Shown here: piece after piece, positions 1 to 4,508 of the stretch
Numbering within the stretch: position 1 is the stretch's first letter
Layout of the letters: each line of letters starts with the position of its first letter
Source: Bacilli bacterium
Lineage (GTDB): Bacteria > Bacillota_I > Bacilli_A > RF39 > UBA660
Length of the DNA: 5,179 nucleotides
Direction of reading: 5' to 3'
NCBI GenBank assembly: GCA_022793555.1
Contig: JAAWDB010000081.1
Span: forward strand, 1-5,179
The notes under the pieces: generated by a model
What the model saw: the letters and a program-made list of their open reading frames with translations, nothing else
Databases searched by the model: none
What the model was told of the DNA's origin: nothing
Position numbers and translations under genes: made by a program

Positions 1-174
1 ATTCATGATATTCGTATTATTGAAGGTAATAATGGACTTTTTATCGCAATGCCAAGTAGAAAAACGGCAACTGGAGATTATCGCGACATTGCTCATCCAA
101 TTAATCAAGATGTTCGTAAGTCATTTGAAGAAGCTATTTTTGCTGAATATAATAAATGTGAAGATGCTGAATAA
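1..174 (+). CDS. spoVG: SpoVG, septation/sporulation regulator (C-terminal 57 residues; 5' end outside window)
   Basis: Frame 1 is open from the first base to a TAA stop and encodes the last 57 residues of SpoVG. The diagnostic run is [20 protein letters not shown], followed by RDIAHPIN and an EEAIFAEY helix. This is the core of the SpoVG family, whose members are about 85-100 residues, so roughly 30 N-terminal residues lie upstream of the window. Family knowledge: SpoVG is a small nucleic-acid-binding protein that affects asymmetric septation in sporulating Bacillus and virulence or capsule genes in other Firmicutes. The tail after the conserved core is short and acidic (KCEDAE). An intrinsic terminator follows five bases after the stop, so spoVG probably ends its transcription unit here. 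The recognition is firm; the role in this organism is by homology. Confidence 0.95.
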   Translation: MHDIRIIEGNNGLFIAMPSRKTATGDYRDIAHPINQDVRKSFEEAIFAEYNKCEDAE

Positions 175-178
175 TTTT

Positions 179-207
179 AGAAGTTTCATAAGGAACTTCT
201 TTTTTTT
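179..207 (+). terminator. Intrinsic terminator of spoVG
   Basis: The inverted repeat AGAAGTT (179-185) / AACTTCT (194-200) is extended by a T-G wobble and a C-G pair to a 9-bp stem. It has an ATAA tetraloop and runs straight into T200-T207. This is a compact, classic rho-independent terminator. Confidence 0.88.
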
Positions 208-236
208 GTCATAATTTTTTTTCTAATGCATAGTTT
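208..236 (+). promoter_or_regulatory. Possible SigE-type promoter for yabPQ
   Basis: Seen: GTCATAAT (208-215), 13 bases, then CATAGTTT (229-236). Known: Bacillus SigE promoters have a -35 like KMATATT and a -10 like CATACAMT about 14 bases apart, and yabP and yabQ are mother-cell SigE genes in Bacillus. The -35 matches 6 of 7 positions; the -10 matches CATA and the last T. Against it: the region is AT-rich, so chance matches are easy, the spacer is one base short, and transcription would start almost at the Shine-Dalgarno. No better sigma-A candidate is visible in the gap. Confidence 0.3.
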
Positions 237-241
237 TTGGT

Positions 242-247
242 AGGAGG
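242..247 (+). promoter_or_regulatory. Ribosome binding site that fixes the yabP start
   Basis: AGGAGG sits 7 bases before ATG 255. The in-frame TTG at 237 lies upstream of this site and so cannot be served by it. ATG 255 is therefore the start. Confidence 0.88.
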
Positions 248-254
248 AATTGTC

Positions 255-545
255 ATGGACAAAAATATGGAAGAAATTATTACTAGTAATCATGAAGTGA
301 AAATAATGGATCGTCGTCAGATTTATTTAACGGGCGTTAAGAAAATTAGTAGTTTTGATAATGAGGAGTTTTTATTAGAAACTACGATGGGTGTTTTACT
401 TTTAAAAGGCGAAGGCTTAGAAATTTTACGTTTGGATACTCATGATGGTAATGTTCGAATTAAAGGAAAGATTAATAGTTTTACTTACTTAGAAGGAAAA
501 GAAAAAGCGAAAGAAGAATCCATGTTCGCCAAGTTATTTAAATAA
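255..545 (+). CDS. yabP: YabP, sporulation protein
   Basis: A 96-residue soluble protein of the YabP/YqfC family. The core is LTGVKKISSFDNEEFLLET (residues 26-44), then MGVLLLKGEGLEILRLD and a GNVRIKGKI strand. The C-terminus ends in FAKLFK, close to the end of Bacillus YabP. Length is normal for the family. It could in principle be the paralogue YqfC, but the yabQ and divIC genes that follow identify it as YabP. Known in Bacillus: made in the mother cell under SigE and needed for proper spore development, working with YabQ in cortex formation; the biochemical activity is not known. The start is ATG 255 behind AGGAGG. The stop TAA shares its last A with the yabQ start (TAATG), so the two are probably translationally coupled. 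Confidence 0.92.
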   Translation: MDKNMEEIITSNHEVKIMDRRQIYLTGVKKISSFDNEEFLLETTMGVLLLKGEGLEILRLDTHDGNVRIKGKINSFTYLEGKEKAKEESMFAKLFK

Positions 546-859
546 TGGATTATCAATTACAGTTACTTTCTTTTCTCGTTTCTTTTTTATTTGGTCTTTT
601 CTTTTCTTTTACTAGTCGTGTTCATTATAATTTTGTTTTTTCTTTAAAAAGATTCTGGCGTTATCTTTTGACTTCATTATTTATATTAGATATTGCTTTA
701 TTTTACGTTTTATTAATGTATTATGTCAATCATGGAATTGTCCATATTTATTTTGTTGGAATGACTTTTATTGGATATTTTATCGAGAAACGTCTAACTT
801 TGAGTGTCAAAAAATATGTAAAGTCTATTCCGCTTATTGCTAAGTATTTGAACAAATGA
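545..859 (+). CDS. yabQ: YabQ, spore cortex membrane protein
   Basis: A 104-residue, very hydrophobic protein in the yabP-yabQ-divIC position. Three membrane segments are visible: about residues 5-23 (LQLLSFLVSFLFGLFFSF), 40-62 (ending VLLMYYV) and 65-81 (IVHIYFVGMTFIGYFIE). The family pattern of an early LxxFLxxFxxGLxxxxxxD/R region followed by a W/Y-rich second helix is present. Family knowledge: YabQ sits in the outer forespore membrane and is needed for cortex assembly in Bacillus. This copy is about half the length of Bacillus subtilis YabQ and lacks a long C-terminal tail, so it is little more than the Pfam-type core. No clear Shine-Dalgarno precedes the ATG, which overlaps the yabP stop by one base, so translation probably depends on coupling. 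The last codons contain the divIC promoter. Confidence 0.85.
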   Translation: MDYQLQLLSFLVSFLFGLFFSFTSRVHYNFVFSLKRFWRYLLTSLFILDIALFYVLLMYYVNHGIVHIYFVGMTFIGYFIEKRLTLSVKKYVKSIPLIAKYLNK

Positions 860-865
860 TATAAT
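837..865 (+). promoter_or_regulatory. Sigma-A promoter with extended -10 for divIC
   Basis: TTGCTA (837-842), a 17-base spacer and TATAAT (860-865), with TG at 857-858 giving a TGnTATAAT extended -10. Transcription would start near 872, a few bases before the divIC Shine-Dalgarno (AAGGTGAT, 876-883). The -10 is a perfect match and the -35 matches 4 of 6. It overlaps the yabQ stop codon. Functional inference: it separates vegetative divIC expression from sporulation-specific yabPQ. Confidence 0.7.
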
Positions 866-886
866 GTGTAATAATAAGGTGATAGA

Positions 887-1189
887 ATGAAAAAGCGGGT
901 TAGTTCAAAGGTCAAACGTCGACTTTGTCTTTTATCTGGTGTTTTAGTTGTAGTAATAAGTATTTTTGTAGGAGCAATTTTTCAAGATTGGGTTCAAATT
1001 GTTCAGAATAAAACACTACTTGTGGATTTGAATAAAGAATATAATACATTGCTTTCTGAAGAGGAATCTTTAAATTCCGAGGTTACAAAATTACATGATA
1101 TGGATTATGTAGCAAGATATGCTAGAGAAAAATATATGTATTCACTTCCAAATGAAATTATTATAAAAATTCCAAACAGTACAAAATAG
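887..1189 (+). CDS. divIC: DivIC/FtsB-type septum formation initiator
   Basis: A 100-residue single-pass division protein. It has a basic cytoplasmic N-terminus (MKKRVSSKVKRR), one membrane helix at about 13-33, an extracellular coiled coil at about 36-71 (VQNKTLLVDLNKEYNTLLSE and on), and a C-terminal motif DYVARYAREKYMYSLPNE. That motif is the DivIC signature (ARxxYxxxxPGE-like), here with PNE instead of the usual PGE. Family knowledge: DivIC pairs with FtsL and DivIB in the divisome and helps switch on septal peptidoglycan synthesis. It is shorter than Bacillus DivIC (about 125 residues), mainly at the N-terminus. The start ATG follows AAGGTGAT, and the gene has its own likely promoter. 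In Bacillus the next gene encodes an S1-domain protein (yabR), which is missing here. A weak terminator follows immediately. Confidence 0.9.
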   Translation: MKKRVSSKVKRRLCLLSGVLVVVISIFVGAIFQDWVQIVQNKTLLVDLNKEYNTLLSEEESLNSEVTKLHDMDYVARYAREKYMYSLPNEIIIKIPNSTK

Positions 1190-1213
1190 GAAAGATTTTC
1201 TTTCTTTTTTTTT
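1188..1213 (+). terminator. Probable intrinsic terminator after divIC
   Basis: GAAAGA (1190-1195), loop TTT, TCTTTC (1199-1204), then a run of nine T (1205-1213). The stem can extend outward by a G-T and an A-T pair into the stop codon and T-run. It has only two G-C pairs, so some readthrough into the downstream genes is likely. This matters because I see no strong promoter for those genes. Confidence 0.6.
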
Positions 1214-1239
1214 GCTTTTCTATTAGAATATATGCTGAA

Positions 1240-1245
1240 GTGATC
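1240..1245 (+). promoter_or_regulatory. Ribosome binding site that decides the start at 1249
   Basis: GTGATC matches the 3' part of AAGGAGGTGATC, the complement of the 16S tail, and ends 3 bases before ATG 1249. Almost the same register is used before divIC and before the gene at 4509. The GTG at 1240 is therefore more likely part of the binding site than a start codon. Confidence 0.55.
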
Positions 1246-1248
1246 AAT

Positions 1249-1980
1249 ATGCTTAAACAGATACATATGCAAAATGTTGGAATCTACGCGAAAAACCAGA
1301 AAATTTTTGATAATTTTACCTTTGATTTTACTGAAGGAAAAAATGTTTGTTTGATTGGTGAAGAAGGAGTTGGAAAAACTTTGCTTTTGCGTGCCATATT
1401 GGGAGAAGAGAATTTTACTGGAGATATTTTAAAAGAGGCATCTTGTCGTGGTATTACAAAAAGTACAGTGAAAATTGAAGATTCTATTGAGCATTATTTA
1501 AATTATGATGAGTTAAGTAGTCAAGATAAAAAGTTAGTGAAAGCATTTTTAAACTTAAAATCTTTGTCTTATTCGTTTTCAAAATTAACCAAAAAATTTC
1601 AATTAAAGGTAATGATATTAAAACAAGTTTTAATGAAACCAAAGTTTTTTTTTCTAGATGATGTTTTGTCTATTTTTAATATGAAAGAAAGAAAGGAATT
1701 ATTTCAACTTTTTGAAAATACCCAGATTACACTTTTTTATGTTACTAGTGATTTAGAAGATGCGATTTTATTTCCTTATTTAGTTATTATGGGAAAGAAG
1801 GGAATATTAATGGAAGGTTCGACTTTGTCTGTTTTAAAAGAGGAAAAAATTATGAAACGCTTAGGTTTTTCTCTACCATTCTTTGTTGATTTATCTTTAC
1901 AATTACAGAGCTATGGACTAATTGATAAAGTTTATTTGGAAGGAAAGGAGTTAACGAATCATTTATGGAAGTCAAATTAA
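1249..1980 (+). CDS. Degenerate ABC ATPase-like protein at the EcfA1 position
   Basis: A 243-residue protein with an ABC ATPase layout. Visible: an N-terminal strand region, an intact Walker A GEEGVGKT (37-44), and Walker B FFFLDD (133-138) preceded by MKPK as in EcfA proteins. The C-terminal segment LGFSLPFFVDLSLQLQSYGL (205-224) resembles the EcfA-specific end (LGLDVPF..KLA..L...GL). Missing: the signature LSGGQ is LTKKF (113-117), the catalytic Glu is Asp138, the H-loop His is Ser167 (VTSD), and I find no Q-loop Gln. Length is about 35 residues below a normal EcfA, lost between Walker A and the signature. Family knowledge: EcfA1/EcfA2 with EcfT power vitamin uptake. Its position before a second ABC-like gene and truA supports an EcfA1 origin. 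ATP binding is possible; normal hydrolysis is doubtful. It overlaps the next gene by 16 bases. Confidence 0.7.
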   Translation: MLKQIHMQNVGIYAKNQKIFDNFTFDFTEGKNVCLIGEEGVGKTLLLRAILGEENFTGDILKEASCRGITKSTVKIEDSIEHYLNYDELSSQDKKLVKAFLNLKSLSYSFSKLTKKFQLKVMILKQVLMKPKFFFLDDVLSIFNMKERKELFQLFENTQITLFYVTSDLEDAILFPYLVIMGKKGILMEGSTLSVLKEEKIMKRLGFSLPFFVDLSLQLQSYGLIDKVYLEGKELTNHLWKSN

Positions 1981-2621
1981 AGGATTTTATTGAGCCGGGT
2001 AAAATTTTAGCTTTTGTTAATTTTCGTGGGTCTTTTCAAAAATTAAAAAACAATGCTAAAATTTCTTATATTGTTGATGATTTATTTTTACAAAATATTA
2101 GTGTTCATAAGTATTTGGAAAAAAAGTTGGGTAATTATTCAAAAGAAAAGTTTCTAGATGCTTGTCGAATGGTTTTGTTAGATGCTGCAGTTTTAAACCG
2201 AAATGTTAGTAAGTTATCATCTACGGAAGCAAAAAAATTGCGATTTGTTGAAGCTTTGTTGTTTCACTCTGAAACTCTGTTATTTGTCCATTTTGAAAAA
2301 GGTTTTTTATTTAAAAGTCGAAGTTATTATCAAAAATTATTTTTAAAGTTAATTAAGTATGGTAAATGTATTATATTAGTTACGGATGATCTTTCTTTTT
2401 TAATGGGAATGTTATCTTGTTTTTATTTTTTTGAAGATAAGGGATATCGTTTGGTAAGTGATTTTTATGATGATCAAATTTATCAGGTTATTCCTATGCC
2501 CCCAGTAATTGAATATGTGAAGTATTTAGAACAACGTGGTTTAAAAATCGAGCATTATTTAGAAACGAAAGAAGTATTAAAGGCGATATATCGTAGTGTA
2601 GAAAGAGGAGAGCACTTATGA
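1965..2621 (+). CDS. Highly degenerate EcfA2-like pseudo-ATPase
   Basis: A 218-residue protein that at first sight looks unknown but aligns by eye with EcfA2. The C-terminal part MPPVIEYVKYLEQRGLKIEH (178-197) followed by LETKEVLKAI matches the EcfA C-terminal region (LPQV..L...L..RGL...TVEEA). A signature remnant LSSTE (84-88) is followed by an ETLLFVHF strand (103-110) where Walker B should be: Asp and Glu are Val108 and His109. The H-loop His is Asp141 (VTDD). The P-loop place reads VNFRGSFQKL (18-27) with no Gly-Lys-Ser/Thr, and about 60 residues are missing around it. No nucleotide-binding site of its own remains. The frame is nevertheless fully open, arguing for selection. ATG 1965 has an AAGGAG 14 bases upstream, an unusually long spacing, so coupling to the overlapping upstream gene is likely. 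The stop overlaps the truA start (ATGA). Function unknown. Confidence 0.65.
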   Translation: MEVKLKDFIEPGKILAFVNFRGSFQKLKNNAKISYIVDDLFLQNISVHKYLEKKLGNYSKEKFLDACRMVLLDAAVLNRNVSKLSSTEAKKLRFVEALLFHSETLLFVHFEKGFLFKSRSYYQKLFLKLIKYGKCIILVTDDLSFLMGMLSCFYFFEDKGYRLVSDFYDDQIYQVIPMPPVIEYVKYLEQRGLKIEHYLETKEVLKAIYRSVERGEHL

Positions 2622-3337
2622 GATATTTAATACGTATTTCTTATGATGGAAGTAAATTTTATGGTTTTCAGCGCTTAAAAGATGTTAAGACAGTTCAAAA
2701 AAGTTTAGAAGATGCACTAACAAAAATTGATCGAGGCCCAGTTGTTGTTAAGGGAGCGGGAAGAACAGACCGAGGAGTGCATGCTAGTGATCAGTGTGTA
2801 CATTTTGATTTAACACATAATATTCCAACAAAGGGACTTAAAGAAATTTTAAATAAATTAGTTGGTCCATATATTTATGTGAAAGAATGTGAAGAAGTTT
2901 CTTTAGATTTTCATGCTCGTTTTTCGGTTAAGCAGAAAACTTATCGTTATCGCATTTATTTTGGTCCTTTTTGTCCACAGCTTTATGATTATGTTTTCTT
3001 TTGTCCAAGTAAGTTAGATACCTCGTTAATGAAAGAAGCAAGCAAACTTTTTTTAGGAGTTCATGATTTTCAACGTTTTGTAAGTGGTGAGCGTGAAAAT
3101 AATACTTCGGTCATTTATGATATTTCTTTTCATGAGGAAGAAGAATTTCTAGACATTATTTTTGTTGGTAAAAGTTTTTATCGATATATGGTTCGTAATA
3201 TCGTTGGAGCACTTATTGATGTTTCATTGAAAAAAAGGAAGATAAGTGAAATTGAAGCATCTTTAAAAGGCGAAGAAGTAAAACAATTTTCTACGGCTGA
3301 GAGTCAGGGACTTTATCTTGAAAAAATAGAATATTGA
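2618..3337 (+). CDS. truA: TruA, tRNA pseudouridine(38-40) synthase
   Basis: A 239-residue cytoplasmic enzyme that converts U38, U39 and U40 in tRNA anticodon stem-loops to pseudouridine. The N-terminal YDGSKFYGFQ (9-18) is typical of the family. The catalytic motif GAGRTDRGVHA (46-56) carries the nucleophile Asp51. FHARFS (98-103) and KTYRYRI (107-113, with the conserved active-site Tyr) follow. HDFQRF (149-154) and GKSFYRYMVRNIVG (184-197) form the second half, and the protein ends in QGLYLEKIEY. Length is slightly below the usual 245-270. All key residues are present, so it should be active. ATG 2618 overlaps the preceding stop by four bases and follows GAGGAG (2605-2610) with 7-base spacing. 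Position before rplM-rpsI is the conserved Firmicutes order. Confidence 0.96.
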   Translation: MRYLIRISYDGSKFYGFQRLKDVKTVQKSLEDALTKIDRGPVVVKGAGRTDRGVHASDQCVHFDLTHNIPTKGLKEILNKLVGPYIYVKECEEVSLDFHARFSVKQKTYRYRIYFGPFCPQLYDYVFFCPSKLDTSLMKEASKLFLGVHDFQRFVSGERENNTSVIYDISFHEEEEFLDIIFVGKSFYRYMVRNIVGALIDVSLKKRKISEIEASLKGEEVKQFSTAESQGLYLEKIEY

Positions 3338-3361
3338 TGTTTATTGTATGCCTATTTTTTT
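3321..3361 (+). terminator. Weak terminator-like hairpin over the truA stop
   Basis: AAAAAATAG (3321-3329) pairs perfectly with CTATTTTTT (3352-3360). The loop is 22 bases and contains the truA stop codon, with short internal AT pairing possible. The stem has one G-C pair and its T-run is itself paired with the A-run, so termination strength is uncertain. It is the only terminator candidate between truA and the rplM promoter. Confidence 0.35.
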
Positions 3362-3443
3362 GAATCTGTAAAAGTGATTTTTTCAAAATTATGATATTTT
3401 TATGTCTAATGATGGAAAAATCTTGATTTTTGCGCTATTTTGT

Positions 3444-3472
3444 TTGACTTTTCTTTCATACTCGCATATAAT
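3444..3472 (+). promoter_or_regulatory. Strong sigma-A promoter of rplM-rpsI
   Basis: TTGACT (3444-3449), a 17-base spacer and a perfect TATAAT (3467-3472): 11 of 12 consensus bases at optimal spacing. Transcription would start near 3479, giving a leader of about 75 bases before rplM. This shows that the ribosomal genes are not dependent on readthrough from truA. Confidence 0.88.
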
Positions 3473-3479
3473 TTTAATC

Positions 3480-3553
3480 GGTACATTTTGTTTGTTTTGA
3501 CCTATCTAGCCCTGGGAAAGTGAACATAGGAAAAACGATGAAAGGAAATTTTT
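3480..3553 (+). promoter_or_regulatory. Structured rplM leader, candidate L13 leader RNA
   Basis: Inside the leader, CCTAT (3501-3505) pairs with ATAGG (3526-3530). They enclose an unusually G+C-rich 20-base loop beginning CTAGCCCTGGGAAAG, in a region otherwise made of A and T. Known: low-GC Gram-positives carry an L13 leader structure upstream of rplM-rpsI, thought to let the ribosomal protein repress its own operon. Position, promoter distance and the single hairpin with a conserved-looking loop all fit. No T-run follows the hairpin, so control at translation is more likely than attenuation. The rplM Shine-Dalgarno AAAGGA (3541-3546) lies 11 bases after the hairpin. Assignment to the named RNA family is from memory of position and appearance, not a model search. 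Confidence 0.6.
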
Positions 3554-3985
3554 ATGAGTACATTTTTACAAAAAAAAGAAAATATTGAACGTACTTGGTA
3601 TGTTGTAGATGCAAGTGGTAAACCTCTTGGTCGTGTTGCTTCAAAGGTTGCGACAATTTTAAGAGGAAAACATAAACCTACTTATACACCATATGTAGAT
3701 TGTGGAGATTATGTTGTCGTTATTAATGCGGAAAAAGCAATTCTAACTGGTAATAAACTAAATGATAAGATGTATTATAATCATAGTGGATATCCAGGAG
3801 GACTTCGTGAACGTAATGCAAAAACGATGATTAATCAATATCCAGAAGAAATGATGGAAAGAGCTATTAAAGGAATGTTGCCTCATAATAGACTTGGAAG
3901 AGCTATGGGTAAGAAGTTATTTGTTTATCGTGGAAGCGATCATAAACATACAGCTCAAAAACCTGTAGAACTAAAAATAGATTAG
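3554..3985 (+). CDS. rplM: Large subunit ribosomal protein uL13
   Basis: A 143-residue protein, the usual bacterial L13 length. Clear signatures: [18 protein letters not shown] (13-30), [15 protein letters not shown] (38-52), [13 protein letters not shown], the HSGYPGGL turn (77-84), [10 protein letters not shown] (107-116) and the C-terminal [14 protein letters not shown] (124-137). uL13 is an early-assembly protein of the 50S subunit that binds 23S rRNA. The start ATG has AAAGGA 7 bases upstream. Ten bases separate its stop from rpsI, and the two form the conserved L13-S9 operon driven by the promoter at 3444. Nothing unusual in the sequence. Confidence 0.98.
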   Translation: MSTFLQKKENIERTWYVVDASGKPLGRVASKVATILRGKHKPTYTPYVDCGDYVVVINAEKAILTGNKLNDKMYYNHSGYPGGLRERNAKTMINQYPEEMMERAIKGMLPHNRLGRAMGKKLFVYRGSDHKHTAQKPVELKID

Positions 3986-3995
3986 GAGGACTTAT

Positions 3996-4412
3996 ATGGC
4001 AAAACAAAGTTGGAAAGCTACGGGACGTAGAAAACAATCTAGTGCTCAAGTTACTTTGACTAGTGGCACTGGTAATATTACGGTAAATGGTGTAGATGTT
4101 AATGAATATATGCCTTATCAAACTTTAGTTATGGATTTAAAACAACCTTTAGTGTTAACAAATAATGAAAATCGTTTCGATATTACGGTAACAGTAAAAG
4201 GTGGCGGATTTTCTGGTCAAACTGGAGCAATTCGTTTAGGTATTGCTAGAGCTCTTATGGAATTTGATGCGAATACTGATCAAACAAGAGATGATTCTTA
4301 TCGTAAAATCTTAAAAGCAAATGGTATGATTACTAGAGATCCACGTGTAAAAGAACGTAAGAAATATGGTCTTAGAAAAGCACGTAGAGCACCACAATTC
4401 TCAAAACGTTAA
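3996..4412 (+). CDS. rpsI: Small subunit ribosomal protein uS9
   Basis: A 138-residue S9 (usual length about 130). Signatures: ATGRRKQSSAQV (8-19), YMPYQTLVMDLKQPLVLT (38-55), KGGGFSGQTGAIRLGIARAL (68-87), and the basic tail RDPRVKERKKYGLRKARR (114-131) ending in APQFSKR. The terminal Lys-Arg reaches the ribosomal P-site tRNA in known structures and is preserved. Two small differences from the common form: about eight extra residues around DANTDQTRDDSYRKI (91-105), and Gln18 where Arg is frequent in the N-terminal motif. The Shine-Dalgarno AGGAGG (3984-3989) overlaps the rplM stop TAG, which favours coupled translation. A good terminator follows. Confidence 0.98.
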   Translation: MAKQSWKATGRRKQSSAQVTLTSGTGNITVNGVDVNEYMPYQTLVMDLKQPLVLTNNENRFDITVTVKGGGFSGQTGAIRLGIARALMEFDANTDQTRDDSYRKILKANGMITRDPRVKERKKYGLRKARRAPQFSKR

Positions 4413-4427
4413 TATTTTTCTTTACAC

Positions 4428-4452
4428 AAATCCCTTACAATGGGATTTTTTT
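4428..4452 (+). terminator. Intrinsic terminator of the rplM-rpsI operon
   Basis: AAATCCC (4428-4434), loop TTACAAT, GGGATTT (4442-4448), continuing into T4446-T4452. It is a perfect 7-bp stem with three G-C pairs, placed 15 bases after the rpsI stop. Confidence 0.88.
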
Positions 4453-4498
4453 CTTGGAAAAATATAAAATCTAATGTGAAACGTGGTAATATTAAATT

Positions 4499-4505
4499 AG
4501 GTGAT
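4499..4505 (+). promoter_or_regulatory. Ribosome binding site that fixes the start at 4509
   Basis: AGGTGAT lies 3 bases before ATG 4509, in the same register as AAGGTGAT before divIC. The alternative ATG at 4440 is inside the terminator hairpin loop and has no binding site, so 4509 is the start. Confidence 0.75.
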
Positions 4506-4508
4506 ACT

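Noticed and set aside
5..214. 69-codon plus-strand frame over the spoVG end
   Set aside because: It is a shadow of the SpoVG frame, which is unmistakable in frame 1, and it continues through the terminator.
237..254. TTG start extending yabP by six residues
   Set aside because: It lies upstream of the AGGAGG site that serves ATG 255, and the extension would be read from the binding site itself.
1240..1248. GTG start for the first ABC-like gene
   Set aside because: GTGATC is better explained as the binding site for ATG 1249; the three extra residues add nothing recognisable.
1249..2621. The two ABC-like genes as one frameshifted pseudogene
   Set aside because: Each has its own Walker A-to-C-terminal EcfA layout in order, which fits two genes with a 16-base overlap rather than one broken gene.
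3402..3500. 32-residue hydrophobic ORF before rplM
   Set aside because: No binding site precedes it and its frame crosses the strong rplM promoter, so it would not be transcribed intact from that promoter.
3903..4121. 72-codon minus-strand ORF
   Set aside because: It lies antisense to the junction of rplM and rpsI and has no family features; it is a shadow.
4440..4508. Upstream ATG start giving a 194-residue version of the last gene
   Set aside because: It begins inside the loop of the rpsI terminator, without a binding site, whereas ATG 4509 has AGGTGAT.
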